In this document: piece after piece, positions 44,341 to 56,611 of the stretch | Position numbering within the stretch: position 1 is the stretch's first letter | Layout of the letters: every line of letters starts with the position of its first letter | Source: Adenanthera pavonina | Lineage: Eukaryota > Streptophyta > Magnoliopsida > Fabales > Fabaceae | Direction: 5' to 3' | Assembly (NCBI GenBank): GCA_026686845.1 | Contig: JAIVEN010000016.1 | Location: 5,225,501 to 5,289,500 of the forward strand | Length of the DNA: 64,000 nucleotides | Translations under genes and position numbers: made by a program | The notes under the pieces: model-generated | Told to the model about the DNA's origin: nothing | Database searches by the model: none | Seen by the model: only the letters and a program-made list of their open reading frames with translations

Positions 44341-47300
44341 AAAGCAATTATATTCAATCTCGCGAGCTCAGCCACAAAGGGATGCATTGCAAGTGAAGAA
44401 ATCGTTTGGAGGGAGATGGATGGAGAGGACAAGATTTTAAAATTGGCTGTCGGTAATACGGGGAACAGCTAATTTATCCAAGAGATAAATGTGCTTTGAC
44501 AAACCCAACTGGACTGACTATTGGATTGCGGCCCTATACTTCTGGATTAGTCTGGATCAATGTTTATTGGGCTACTCACAATATGGCCTTCTAACCCAAA
44601 ACTTTTTTTTGGACCAACGACAACAACAGTGTTTTTTGGCCAACAACCAAAACAACAGCTTGAGGTAACGTTTGTGCGTAATTTAGAATTCCATAATTAA
44701 GTACTAAAAAAATATAACTCCATAATTTGGTACCAAAATCTTTAATAATTATAAATTCAGTTTATGTTACGTAAATTTCAATTGGAAAATTAAAATGTTG
44801 GCCAAAAAATTGATAAATTAAAAATGATTAAGATGCATACTGTAGTATTTTTCTTAACCAAGTAAACTTATGGGACTAGACAAAATCACTTGATGTACGT
44901 GGTAGTCTAAAACTCTTGCCTCCTAACATATATGTATACCATACATTTAATCAATCCATTATGTAGATATCTTAAGTTAAATTTATCACTCTCAAATTCT
45001 ATCTGATCTTTTGGCCCAAAAAAATAAAAAGTTCTATCCGATCTTCAATTTTTAATAAAGAATTTATCTATCCTGATTACTCAATCTCTGTTAATATTCG
45101 TCTTCTTGTTGTTAGTTATATATATACATATATGCTAATTTAGGCACCAAAATCCGTGACAAAACCCTCGACAAGTTAACCCTCTTGCATGGCCAATACA
45201 TCTTGTGTGCACCATTAAAAATTGATCAACCAAAGTAATCATCTATATATAGTTCAGGTAATGTCTTCTACTTTTTTTTTTTCTCGTTATAATTTGAGAA
45301 ACCAAATGTTAGTTTTTAATGTTTTGATCGATCACTTGAAACCAGATGCTAGTTTCAATACACACATATAAGTCTTTTGAAAGTTACATGCGTCAATGTT
45401 GTTTATCATCAAAGTGACAGATACTGAAAGCTAAAAAATTTGAAGGGGGCCTTAAGGGGGAAAAAATTGAAAGGGAGAGAGGAGCGACAATACAAATATT
45501 ATGAAACTAATATCACTGTCGCATGGCTGGATTGGGACTCTCCTGTTTGTTTGACTTGAATGAATGTTTTTTTTTCTGGCCGAAAAAGAGAAAATCACTG
45601 TCGCGTTGAGCCTTTGAATCGGTGATGGGAACGTAGGAAATAAAGACTAGTGACTAATCATCTCATTAAGGTCTACAAAATTTGGATGGGTCAGACACCC
45701 GGAATGAGTTATGGATCCTCACCCGACCCAAACATGAATAATTTTTAATCGGATGAATCATAGACATAATCTTCGAATACGACAAACTACAAATGAATTA
45801 AATTAAATATATTTATATCTCTGTCATCAACAATGCAAATAAGGTCCTAATTCGAAGGATTTTTTTTTAATTAAACTTGTCATTATTGGGAGGGTGGAGT
45901 AAGAAGCTAAGATGAAATGGCATTGATGGGGTCAGCCAAGTTCTTCATTGGAGAGTGAAGCCAACCTAATCGCCTTGTTCTTAGAATGCCCGACATCCCA
46001 TTTTCTGTGACTTATGGCCCTTCATGCCTAGAATTATGGCTTCATGTCCTCTTCCTCCACTACCTTGTCCTTTTCCATCCCAACAAAAAATCCTGAGTTA
46101 TTAATGAATTCACCATGGAATTTGGATTCAAAGTAATTTTATGTGAAGTGAAGAGAAATAGATATATAATATATGGTTCTAGTTTTATAAGATTCACATG
46201 TCAGAAATAGGTTCTACTATTCTATATATATATATATATTTTTTCTCAATTCTTTAGGAAGAACTTTTTTTTTTTATGCGTAGCTTTAGAAGAACCATGT
46301 TCATTCACCATCACATTGTGAGTTAATTCCCATATTTAGCATGTTCATGAGAGCTAGTTCAATTGTTACAGAATGGTGAAATTAATGCCCTTTAAAATAG
46401 TCCATAATTTTTTTTTTTAAGTAAAACCAGGGTGAAACCTCTAACCAGACAAGACACTAATGTCAAAGCGAAGATGGATTCTGTCGAAAATAGAAAACGT
46501 AGTGGTTCATCAATTGTTAAGTTGTATAAAAAATGATTTTCAAACACAAGAAAGAAGTTAGCAACTGTATCATCAATGAATATTTTTCACCGTCCAGCAT
46601 GAAAAATAATAAATAAAAGCGAATGAATCGATGCTCATTCTTATGACTTAAGAGTTCAGATAGCACATGAATGTATGTCAAAGACAAAAATCAAAAGGAC
46701 GAGGGTCACGTGGAGTGCAGTTGATAAATACCAGAAATAGGAGATCGGAGATGTACCGTTTTAAATATAATAAGCATGTAAAAGTTTTTTAAATAAATAT
46801 CTATTGTTATAATTTAAACCGTGAATTCGAGTGCGAAAGGAAGGTTCATGAACTATAGCTAGAGATTATCTTTGGCAAAAAAAAAAAAAGGACTGGAGAT
46901 TATCATAGGAAACCAAAGAAAACCATCGGGCCCTTGGAAAGTGAGTCAGTGTAAAAGACGACAAAAGCTCGGCACATGCTCACATGGCTGTGCACATGAT
47001 CAACAGCTCTATTACCCAGAGAATGGACAACAAGTTCTACAAAACCGTCCCATGGGAACATATAGTACAATTTGACCACTTCATATCCATGATATTTTAT
47101 TTTCCATATAGTATTTGATACGATATTAAGTTAACTTCTTGTGTATTTATTACTTCAGTATTTAATAACTAGCTGATTCAGGATTTAATAACTAGCGAGG
47201 ATCTCAAAGTCCTAATAACCCATATATATAATTATTTCATATCCTTAATTCCTTATATACAACATTTACGTTAATTTATGAAGTTAAACAAGTGTTTCCT

Positions 47301-47788
47301 ATGAAGTGCTCAATTATTTGTGGACCTTTTGGGACTCCTCAACATATATAGATGGAATTTCCAAATATATATAGAACCAAATCATCAATAGAATACAATA
47401 TTTACATATCAGTGCCTAAAAGGTATATTACGTATATATATATAGATATGGTAGGTAATCTATAACTTGTAGTCATGGTTAGATTTGGATGTGTCAATTG
47501 TGAATATTATTACCAGATACGTGTATAATTAATTATATGAAATGAAATTTACCCTAGTCTCACCTTTAACTCAAACTCTGAATAAAAATATTATCAAGAA
47601 ACCAAGTTACACGTCAAGTCAAATCACAAAGAGCATGTTATGTTAACATCTCTTTCACATTTTATTTAAAAAAAATGGTGAGGGTATTAATGAAAGGTGG
47701 GGCCAACCCTACACTAATTGAAGTAATTAATTTGTGGTGGAAATTAAAGTGGCAGATGAATGGAGGGCATTATTGTACCAGTGGACTC
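44341..47788. other. 3.4 kb intergenic, no gene seen
   Basis: AT-rich. A pocket with GGGTCAGACACCCGG and CACCCGACCC near 45689-45730 may be a scrap of a hAT-like end. Microsatellite TA runs occur near 46225. A short frame at 46872-47075 has no recognisable product. Confidence 0.45.
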
Positions 47789-47795
47789 TATATAA
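47789..47795 (+). promoter_or_regulatory. TATA box of the small-protein gene
   Basis: TATATAA in GACTCTATATAAGG, 118 bp upstream of the ATG at 47907. It predicts a leader of about 85 bases. Confidence 0.6.
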
Positions 47796-47906
47796 GGAAG
47801 TGGTGCATGTGTTCTTGTTTCCCATGCAATATACTCTTTGTTTATTTTGTTTTGTGTATGTGTTCCTCAATTTTCCATTTCTCCTCCAAGAAGTTAATAC
47901 ACAGAG

Positions 47907-48113
47907 ATGGTGTCAAAAGTGGAACAAGGAATGAAGAGGAATAGGGAACAGCAGCAGCAACCCCAACAGCAGAAACAAATGATATTAATGCAGAGCAACA
48001 AAGGGAAAGCTGGCAAGTTCAAGAGGAGCAGTTCAAATCTTGAAGAAGATGGTGTTTCTTCTGCCATTCTCTTCCTTGCTTGCATTGCCTGTGCCCCTCA
48101 TTTCCATGCATAG
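47907..48113 (+). CDS. Small conserved-looking protein, 68 residues
   Basis: ATG at 47907, TAG at 48111-48113. The N-terminal 30 residues are basic and Gln-rich (REQQQQPQQQKQ). Next comes KAGKFKRSSSNLEEDG, then a hydrophobic C-terminal piece, SSAILFLACIACAP. The KFKRSSSN...EDG.SSAI.LLACIAC pattern is one I recall from short plant proteins of unknown role; no name can be given. It has a TATA box at a sensible distance and no break. The hydrophobic tail of about 13 residues is short for a membrane helix, and its two Cys could be lipidated or bind metal; both are guesses. A chance frame is possible but unlikely given the conserved-looking core. Confidence 0.65.
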   Translation: MVSKVEQGMKRNREQQQQPQQQKQMILMQSNKGKAGKFKRSSSNLEEDGVSSAILFLACIACAPHFHA

Positions 48114-51100
48114 CCAGCCACCTATCGTCAATATATTGAACCTACTAGTATTAATTAATTCCTTATATTACTTCTTCTTTCTTCTTCCATTAATGCCTTC
48201 TTGCTCCTCTAGCTACTCTCAGTAGAAACAAATTAACACATATACGGACATATCTATGCCCTGTAATGACTGTTTTCTCTTCTCTCTCTGCTCTAGTGAT
48301 GTCTCTAATTTCTTGTCAGTAACCCATCTCCTAGAAAGTAGGCTATATATACCTTGGTTTAAACCTCTCATCATAATTCTTCCGTGTAAGTGTATTATTG
48401 TTTATTGTCTAATATGTAATGATTATTAAAGTTATTAGTGGTTTCGTTAATGGTTTAATTTCCTCTATACCCTTCACTGGTTTTGATCTGGCGTTGTGAA
48501 CGTTGGATGCGTCCTTTCCTTATAACAGGATGGAAATTTGGCAGCAGTTTAAGCCATTTTGCCTCTAACTTCATGGATAAATGAAATTTTAGATATAGCT
48601 GTTATAACTTTAAGTTTTGGGTAATAACCAATAACCTTATGTTGCTACTATAATTTTTTGTAAAGGCAAATGAAGAAGTACATATTTTATGCAACCGCCA
48701 CAGAAAATTATTCAAGTATTGCTCTAACATACGTATATATGTATATATATATATATATATATATTATTGATCAACAAGTGAGAGGCATAATGATCACATG
48801 CAGGATCAATTTAATTTCCTTCCTAATCTACATTAATTTGAGTTAATTTAATCTTGACTATTTAATAAGTAAATATATAAAATGGATGTTGTAGATTTTT
48901 GACAAGACAAAACTAAAACTCCTTAAACTGCATGGCCTTTAAGAAATATATTTTAGTTTTGATTTTAGATACACTGTTTGCAAGCGAAGCTTGCTCTCCC
49001 CTTGCAAACAAAAAACAGCGTCCAAATTGGAAGAGTTGGGTTTCTTAGAAATCCAGTACACATTTATCTCTTCTACTTGTTAAACATGACAGACCAAAAT
49101 TTCAAGTGAATGGATATAAAACGAAGAAGAAGTCTGAGAGAAGAAGAAGGGAAGAAAAAGCCTGGGAGATCGTGGAAAATGGAAGATGACCAGGGTGGGT
49201 TACTCTGTTTTTCTCTTACACTTGTCGTGCAAAATTGTGTTTTCCCATGGCGAGTGAGTTTATAAACACCGATGAAATCGATTAATTTGAAAAGTATGTG
49301 GCATGCGATGGAATCAATCTATCCATTTTTAGATGGAGAAGTGGAAAATAAGAGGCTGACGCGTCACCCACCACACAAGGGATAAGGCATACCCATAGTG
49401 AAAATAACCTTACGTTAATTACCAGTGAAGGCGGTGTTTGAAGACAAAACCCCAAAGAACAAAACTGAAATTGGAATTTCATTGCAAAATTCAGAGCCGC
49501 AAGTGGCTCATGAATTGTTAAATCACGTCAACGTTGAATAGAGAGGTCAAGACAATGATCCAAAAATGAACGTAAAAACAGAGAAGAGAGTCAGAGAAGG
49601 TGAGGAAAAGGGGCCACCTTCCACGTGTTGGAAAACCATCTTTGTTCCACAACCGGAAACCAATGCCGTTAAAAACGGCACAGCCCCACATCACACTATG
49701 GAGAAAGAAGAAAATGAAGCTGGCGTGCACTTCTCATTTAATCTGGAAGATTCAGGTGAGGCCTGAGATGCATCATGATAAACAATAACAGACTGAAAAT
49801 TTTAAGCAAATTCAAACATAGTATCCATCAAAACATCACAATGTCAATTTACTTCTTTATTAATTGATTTTATGCGATATTATAAACTACAACATGCGAA
49901 TTAAGAATTTAGAAAATTTCAAGTTACCATTCTCGCATGAGAATACCGATATATGTCTAAATTGTGACCCAAAACGCCAAAGGCTTCTAATCCTAGTTTT
50001 TAAGCTAGGAACAAATGCTCTTTTTTTTTAAGAGACAAAGTAACAATGCTGATTAAAAAGATCAAAATCCACAAAAAAAAAAAGGTACAGACCAATGTGT
50101 TTGGTTGAACTTTTCAGGCCATGTGCGTTGGAAACTGGAACAGGTTGACGAGGCCCAGACAAAAAGAATCCAGGCCTTTTCCGATCGTTGCTCATATTTA
50201 TAATGATTTTTTCTGGCTTGAAATTGCGTAGACTATAATTCACAATGCAACGAGGATGGCTATTTTCTATTATTTCCTTGTCATTATAGAAAGGTTTAGA
50301 ACCATACTTTAAATAAGATATGTTTCTTATAAAATTCCATCACCAACACTAACGAATGTAATTATACCTTTATAATTAGCGATGTGAAAAAAGATCACAA
50401 CTATGCTCTAGAGGAGACAGATACAAGCATTGGGCAAACTCGTAAGATCAAAGTTTTATGATAAATAAATGTTTTATTCTTCTTGTCCCTATGATTTTGG
50501 AAAGTAAGAATATTCCAAAACACCGAACAAGAATTTCGCCTAGTATATATATAAAGAAAAAAGTGGTACAAGAATTCAAGGTAGATAGTAATAATTAATG
50601 AGCCAGGCGCATGATGAAGGGGGTAATATAATGTCATACATGTTTAGCAACGTATGTGAATCAACATTTTTTGTTTTTAACTTATACTATTCAGGCCGGC
50701 AATTCATCACTTTATATGTAACATACACCGAGGTTTTAGTCTCAATCTTGTGGTTCTTTGTCTTCACAAAATTTGACACATTAGCTTCACTTAAATTCTA
50801 TTCTCTCCGGTAAAAACCTCTATTTATCTAGTTCATATATCTAAGCCAAGCCTGAATACTGAATAGGTTGAGATTAAAAGAACGGTTGTTTAATTAATGA
50901 TTGGTTTTCTATTTGTTAAATTACAAGTTCTCGTCTCATTGCTTGAAAAATGAAAAAGTGGAGGAGAAAGAAGGATAAATTAAGATTTTTCTTTTGCCAG
51001 AATAAATTAAGAATGTTTATGTGTCTAATTTATGTGGAGTTCATTTTACTCTTATGAGTACTTTTTTTTATTTTGTTTTAAAACAAGGGGATTAGATCAT

Positions 51101-51958
51101 TTTTCATCTTTTTTCGAGTATTATTTTTAATATTTTAATTCAATCAAACATATAAATAAAATGATTTTTATTAATTATTACATTATATTAAGCATAATTA
51201 TTTTGTTTCATTCACATTTCTCTTCTCTCTCTTTTTAATATACCTGACAGTTTTTTTGTACTGAACAGTGAACCAGCTTTGAAACCCAATTTTTCAGTAA
51301 CTCATTATGTGAACTATAAAATATGAATAAACTTTCCTGGTTAGATTTCTCAGAATGAAAAAGAGCATTTTGACTTGGTAATTTATTTTATTTTATATGC
51401 AGGGTACGTATATCCACATAGGCAAACTGGCTTCAAAGATTATATAACATTTCTTAACACAAAAAAAAACTGGAAAATATATATTTAATTCTAAGGAATT
51501 ATAATAAATCAGTATTTAATATAAATTACATTACACATGAACAATATGACTTACCTATGCGTGTATAGTTGTATAGACCAATTGGAGGCATAGTTTCCTA
51601 ACTTAGAGAACTCCTGAATTGAATATTTGATTCATGTGTCAGATGCACTTCTTGCTTCTTTTGCTCCAATGGTTAGCGAGTCTCCCGTTCCAGTCTCTCA
51701 AGTAGGTTGCTCCGAATCGACTGTTGTTAATTATATACATGATATGTATTATCTTTAAGCTGATCCACAATGCTGCCTATAGTGAAAGGAAGGATTAAGA
51801 AGCGAAAAACCTTTTCAAGATCATTTTCCAAAAGTACGACAACTATCAAAGTTAGAATATATTGTTTCTCCTGTCTTAGTTGTATGCCCATTCGTACGGC
51901 TGTATCTTAAAAAATGCATAGACTTTGAAGAAGTCGCCACAAGAACCAATTTACCTAC
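48114..51958. other. 3.8 kb intergenic, no gene seen
   Basis: Contains the 3' end of the small-protein transcript and a TA microsatellite at 48734-48765. Open frames near 49282-49790 on both strands overlap and have no recognised product. 51000-51958 is the distal promoter of the GRAS gene. Confidence 0.45.
48734..48765. repeat. TA microsatellite
   Basis: Mostly pure TA with one GTA break. Confidence 0.85.
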
Positions 51959-51966
51959 TATATATA
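51959..51966 (+). promoter_or_regulatory. TATA box of the GRAS gene
   Basis: TATATATT in CTACTATATATATTAAC, 91 bp before the ATG. No other strong core element is nearer. Confidence 0.55.
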
Positions 51967-52049
51967 TTAACATCATTTGATTGAGCGGCCTTTCACAGCG
52001 TTGTTGAAAATCCTTTGATAGAAGAAGAGAAGGAAGCTTAATTAGAGTA

Positions 52050-53624
52050 ATGTATCCTCCTCTTTATAGAGCCGTCAAGGAAGAGACTGGCGATGAAAAT
52101 TCAGTATCTGGCCTCACTCTTCGACTCGCAGCAATGGGTTGCTATGCTTATCCTCGTTTGCCCATCTTGAAGAACAGTGCTCCCACTTGGATCCTTCCTT
52201 GTTCTGATGATGAAACCAAGAGGGACATAAAAAAGGTTAAGAGAACCATAGGCATGTCTGATGTGCTAGGAAATCTTACCAGTCATTCAAGCAGTGGAAG
52301 TGGTGATCATTATGGCGGTATTACATGCAGCAGCAGCACCTCCAGCATGAATAGCCTACCAAGGCTTCATTTCAGAGATCACATATGGACTTATACTCAG
52401 AGGTATCTTGCAGCTGAAGCTGTTGAGGAGGCAGCAAAAGAGATGATCGATTCTGAAGGAAGTGAAGCAGCTGAAGAAGATGGATGTGCTGATGGAATGA
52501 GGCTTGTTCAACTTCTTATTGCTTGCGCAGAAGCCGTGGCTTGTCGTGACAAATCTCATGCTTCCAATTTATTATCTCAACTTAGAGCCAATGCTTTGGT
52601 GTTTGGCTCCTCTTTCCAAAGAGTTGCTTCTTGTTTCGTCCAAGGCCTAGCTGATCGTCTTGCTCTGATTCAACCCACTGGGGCTGTGGGATCTATGGAG
52701 CCTGTAATGAACATTATGGATACAGCTTCTGAAAAAATGGAAGAAGCTTATAAATTAGTCTATGAAATTTGCCCACATATTCAGTTTGGTCACTTTGTAG
52801 CTAACTCCACAATATCGGAAGCCTTTGAGGGTCAGAGTTTTGTCCATGTGGTGGACTTAGGGATGAGCCTTGGTCTTCCCCATGGACACCAGTGGCGAGG
52901 ACTGATCCAGGGTCTTGCTCACCATGCGGGCCAACCTGTTCACCGTCTTCGAATTACCGGTGTTGGCCTTTGCATCGAGAGACTTCAGACCATAGGTGAA
53001 GAGCTAGAAGTTTATGCGAAAAACTTGGGGATCAATCTGGAATTCTCAGCGGTGAAGAAGAACTTGGAAAATTTGCATCCTGATGATATAGAAGTCCATG
53101 AGGAAGAGGTTCTTGTTGTGAATAGCATTCTTCAGTTGCATTGTGCGGTGAAAGAAAGTCGTGGAGCTCTAAACTCAGTGCTTCAGATGATCCATAAGCT
53201 TTCACCAAAAGTGTTTGTTATGGTTGAGCAGGACTCAAGCCACGACGGACCCTTCTTTCTTGGGAGATTCATGGAAGCACTGCACTATTACTCTGCAATT
53301 TTTGACTCACTTGATGCCGTGTTGCCTAAGTATGACACAAAGAGGGCCAAAGTAGAGCAGTTTTACTTTGCTGAGGAGATAAAGAACATTGTGAGCTGTG
53401 AGGGACCAGCGAGGGTGGAGAGGCACGAGAGGCTGGACCAGTGGCGCAGGAGGATGAGCCGGGCTGGGTTTCAGGCTGCACCAATCAAAATGGTGGCTCA
53501 GGCCAAGCAGTGGCTTCACAAGAAAGAGGTGAGTGATGGCTATACCGCTGTTGAGGAGAAGGGGTGCTTGGTGCTTGGATGGAAATCAAAGCCAATTGTT
53601 GCAGCTTCTTGCTGGAAATCCTGA
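52050..53624 (+). CDS. GRAS-family transcription regulator (not a DELLA)
   Basis: 524 residues in one exon, as usual for GRAS genes; ATG at 52050 follows a TATA box by 91 bp. The first 147 residues are variable and Ser-rich. The GRAS domain starts near 148: first Leu-rich repeat (MRLVQLLIACAEAV, 150-163), VHIID core as FVHVVDLG (264-271) with HQWRGLIQGLA, second Leu-rich repeat, PFYRE region (FVMVEQDSSHDGPFF, then VLPKYD), and the SAW end (VLGWKSKPIVAASCW). The DELLA and TVHYNP motifs are absent, so gibberellin-regulated DELLA function is not expected. It resembles proteins labelled RGL1-like, and perhaps the RAD1-type group linked to arbuscular symbiosis; that subgroup is a memory-based guess. 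It acts in the nucleus as a co-regulator. A partial tandem copy lies at 58944-59226. Confidence 0.93.
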   Translation: MYPPLYRAVKEETGDENSVSGLTLRLAAMGCYAYPRLPILKNSAPTWILPCSDDETKRDIKKVKRTIGMSDVLGNLTSHSSSGSGDHYGGITCSSSTSSMNSLPRLHFRDHIWTYTQRYLAAEAVEEAAKEMIDSEGSEAAEEDGCADGMRLVQLLIACAEAVACRDKSHASNLLSQLRANALVFGSSFQRVASCFVQGLADRLALIQPTGAVGSMEPVMNIMDTASEKMEEAYKLVYEICPHIQFGHFVANSTISEAFEGQSFVHVVDLGMSLGLPHGHQWRGLIQGLAHHAGQPVHRLRITGVGLCIERLQTIGEELEVYAKNLGINLEFSAVKKNLENLHPDDIEVHEEEVLVVNSILQLHCAVKESRGALNSVLQMIHKLSPKVFVMVEQDSSHDGPFFLGRFMEALHYYSAIFDSLDAVLPKYDTKRAKVEQFYFAEEIKNIVSCEGPARVERHERLDQWRRRMSRAGFQAAPIKMVAQAKQWLHKKEVSDGYTAVEEKGCLVLGWKSKPIVAASCWKS

Positions 53625-54640
53625 ATTAAATATCATTACTGGTTTGCTTTGGTGTTTGGAGTCAGTCCCAATAGAAGAGTTTCATATGGGGAAGCTGATG
53701 GCGTGTCCCTGAATAATCTTTCTACTTCATGTGAATTCAGGAATGCCCAAATTCAGTGATGTCAATGCACTGCAAATTTGGAATGAGAATAACTAAGTAT
53801 CACTGTTTGGTTGTTCAAGATCGAAAAGATGGGATAAATTAAGGGGATAACTATCTATGGGCTTGGGTTAGGCTGTGTTGTGTGTAGAACGGAATTTGAC
53901 ATGTACATTCTTTTCTAACAAAACAGTGTTTTTCCGGCAAATTTTTTTTCCTACTTAACTAAAATCAATTTAGAAGTTTGCCACTGACTGTATATGTGCT
54001 TTGAAAAATATATAGAACGGTAAGATCCCTTTTTTCCTTTTCCCAATCATATATACACAGAACTTTGAAAAACCAGCGGGCATCAATATAGACATAATTT
54101 GAGGTAGTGATAAAAAAGGTTAGAGCCAGACTAACAATGGCAACATAGAAATAAAAGATACTTTTAAAATAATGAAAAAGAGTACAAGCCCATATCCACA
54201 CTTTTTTCCCTCAAACTTATTTAAATTTACCGTTCGGTAAATAACGACATCTTTATTTCAAACTTCTTTTTTTATTTTCATTTTTCACCACCACTCATTC
54301 TCATAATTCAACATGGAGATCAGCAGCGTTAGCAAAAGAGCGAGAAAGTAATAATTCAGTCACATATTTTTCATGGTATAAAAGTTAATAATTTGTTCAA
54401 CTAATTAAGATGTAAGAAATTTTTGAGATAGCAGGTTTAAAAAATATATATATTTCAGCGCGCGCACAACACAGAGAATGCAATGTGCATGGCCACATAA
54501 AGGAGCCAATATATATAACCATTAAAGTAGGTGACGAAAGGGGTGGAAATTTTTTAGATATTCACTTTATTTGAGATTGAAAATATGATGAAAAGCCGTC
54601 CAAAAACGGTAGGCAGCACCGGTGATGAAAATATGAGCTA
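53625..54640. other. 3' region of the GRAS gene, no further gene
   Basis: Probable 3' untranslated region to about 53900, then AT-rich DNA. No supported gene. Confidence 0.5.
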
Positions 54641-54762
54641 ATAATAAGTATTCTAAGAGTTCTCACCTAAGATACGGGGTCTGCCGGGAAGAACATGCCA
54701 AGGCCAGCACCATCAGTAACCGAAAGGCAGCGAGACTAGCAAGTCATTGGATCGCCCCCCGC

Positions 54763-54768
54763 CACGTG
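54763..54768 (+). promoter_or_regulatory. G-box of block B
   Basis: CACGTG within CCACGTGCATGAACAAA; the same words occur at 59310-59315 in the copy. It is 80 bp before the TATA box here and 37 bp in the copy. Confidence 0.5.
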
Positions 54769-54842
54769 CATGAACAAAAACTCAATCCCAAGGGCTTCGT
54801 TGGCCCAAATTGAAAAAGAAAAAGAAAATCTCAAAGGCTTCC

Positions 54843-54850
54843 TATATATA
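54843..54850 (+). promoter_or_regulatory. TATA box of block B
   Basis: TATATATA in GGCTTCCTATATATAGCCAC, kept exactly in the copy at 59347-59354. Confidence 0.5.
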
Positions 54851-55257
54851 GCCACACCACAAAGATACCAAACTGAATGTGTAGGCAAATCTCATAGTTG
54901 CGTGTATATATATATTTATATATATAAACCAATCAATAAGCTTCTTCCATTCTGTCTGAAATGAATCTGAATACTCTGCAACCATAAATTAACTGTATAT
55001 AATATAATCGGAAGCGGAACAAGAAAAAAAGAAAAGAAAATATTGAGTGTATAGAGAAGATAATAGAGTCTCATTACATTATGATGCATCTGTAGAGGAT
55101 TTTAATTTGGTCGGAGACTGGATCCATGGAGGTAAATCATGGTGCAACCAACAGCGTCACCTGGCTGAAGTAGAGTGTCGTCCGTCGTCGGCTAGGCAAA
55201 ACGAGAGGCTTGGGCGAACGCATTTAGAAGTGAAACAAGCCTCATTCTGTCATCATC

Positions 55258-55290
55258 ATATATATATATGTATGTATGTATGTATGTATA
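55258..55290. repeat. TATG microsatellite
   Basis: TA then five TATG/GTAT units; absent from the duplicate block, so it arose after duplication or was lost there. Confidence 0.85.
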
Positions 55291-55720
55291 CCCATCTTCT
55301 TCAGCTCATATGCGAGTCGCAACATATGTTGAATAATTAATGCAACGTGATCTCTGCTATGAAGCCTTGTCAGACTATGAACACTAATTCTGCTGCTGCG
55401 AGCAGAAGCCACTTTATATGGCGATGGCTCGCCACTTTTTCCGGTACATATATATACACACCCACTGTAGGGGCGATGTTTTCCTAGAGATGTTGATTCC
55501 AAGGATATTCCAGTAATGTCAGAAAGAAGACGTGCAAGAAAGTACAAATTAGGAGATGTTCGTACTCTTCGTGTGTGTAGTTTCCTTGCGGGTAGACATA
55601 GACCAATTATGAGATCCCCGGCCCTTCGCTTCGCTTTCAACAATATTGTCGTTTTCAGTAATGATGTTTCTTCTCCTTCTTTTAAACTCTTTGAAATGTC
55701 CAATAGATGAGTTTATGAAA

Positions 55721-56611
55721 TCTAGCTGATTCCTTGGAAAAAAAAAGAAAGAAATCTAGCTGATTTGAAAGTTTAGAAGAAAAGTTATCCTGTCATTTAC
55801 TTCCAATGAGAATATGGCTTTTAATCCTGACTGCATTTTCACAAATAATATTCTTTAATGCAGAGCTTATATTATTTTAAAACAGAATTATCTCCTTTAA
55901 GGTTATTTTCAAGCTTAGTTTTCTTTTGCATGTGACTGATCAATTTCCAAGTTTACATCTGCTGTCTAGGAACATGCCAGTGATTGGTCCATCCAACTTG
56001 CATCTGCACATACATAACCTTTTGTTTTCCAAACAAAAAACGAAACAACCACCGTATCTTTTTTAATATATATTTGTGTTTTATAATGCATGAATCTCTT
56101 CTTTTTAACATAAAGTTAAATAAATGGTTTATTGTTAATATATTTATATTGAAATATATTTACGTTGATTGCAATTTCGTAAAATTTTAAATTATTTGTT
56201 TAAAATAAATGAACATTCACTATTCTTTCTATGCATTTTATTATTCATTAAGTCTTGAAACACCTAACTTTATTTCAAAAGGGCAAATGGACGCTAATAT
56301 TTGCTAACTCAAGGTCAAGGCCTTTTATAGGAAAATTTCTTAGATGCTTCCGAGAGAGCACTAAGGAGTAAGAATGGACGAAGAGTCCAAAAATTAAATA
56401 GACGCTTAGATGTTAACAAAGTGAGTGCAAGAATGGCATAATTTCAAATTAGTTAGGTAATCCATCAATATCAATATAAAATAGAAAATTTATAATAAAT
56501 TATGTTATTCAATATCAATAAATTATAAATAGTATACCTCTCTCTTTTTTAATTTCATATAATATCCAAGCAGAACTGTGTAAAATGCAGTACCAGAAAA
56601 TGACAAATTAA
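55721..56611. other. Intergenic, no gene seen
   Basis: AT-rich. The segment 55813-55880 (CTGCATTTTCACAAA, GCAGAGCTTA) is repeated at 58866-58920 just before the GRAS fragment, marking the tandem duplication. No gene. Confidence 0.5.

Larger units (their letters stand above)
54641..55720 (+). ncRNA. Candidate non-coding transcript unit, block B
   Basis: It has no convincing protein frame, but is promoter-like: CACGTG at 54763-54768, followed by CCACGTGCATGAACAAA context, and a TATA box (CCTATATATAGCCAC, 54841-54855). A diverged copy with both elements lies at 59262-60117, behind a GRAS fragment. Shared words run across the whole block, such as GGCGAACGCATT, CAAGCCTCATTC, TCTTCAGCTCAT, GCCTTGTCAGACTA, AATTCTGCTGCTGC and GTGTAGTTTCCTTGC. 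Two small hairpins are present: TCTGCT/AGCAGA near 55390 and GGCGA/TCGCC near 55419. A minus-strand frame at 55242-55703 is not kept in the copy. A transcript is inferred, not shown. Confidence 0.45.

Noticed and set aside
46872..47075. 67-codon frame starting MAKKKKGLE
   Set aside because: The start is a poly-A run and the product has no recognisable pattern.
49282..49790. Overlapping frames of 60-70 codons on both strands
   Set aside because: No family resemblance, no clear promoter, mutually overlapping; a chance explanation is enough.
52050..53624. DELLA protein call for the GRAS gene
   Set aside because: DELLA and TVHYNP motifs are missing from the N terminus.
54776..54842. Similarity to miR477 (CTCAATCCCAAGGGCTTC and CTCAAAGGCTTCC) near a GRAS gene, a known target type
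   Set aside because: The matches are partial, no opposite hairpin arm was found nearby, and the words sit in a promoter-like part just before a TATA box. A fold of 54700-55000 plus small-RNA reads would settle it.
55242..55703. 153-codon minus-strand frame in block B
   Set aside because: It runs through a TATG microsatellite and the frame is not kept in the duplicate at 59262-60117.
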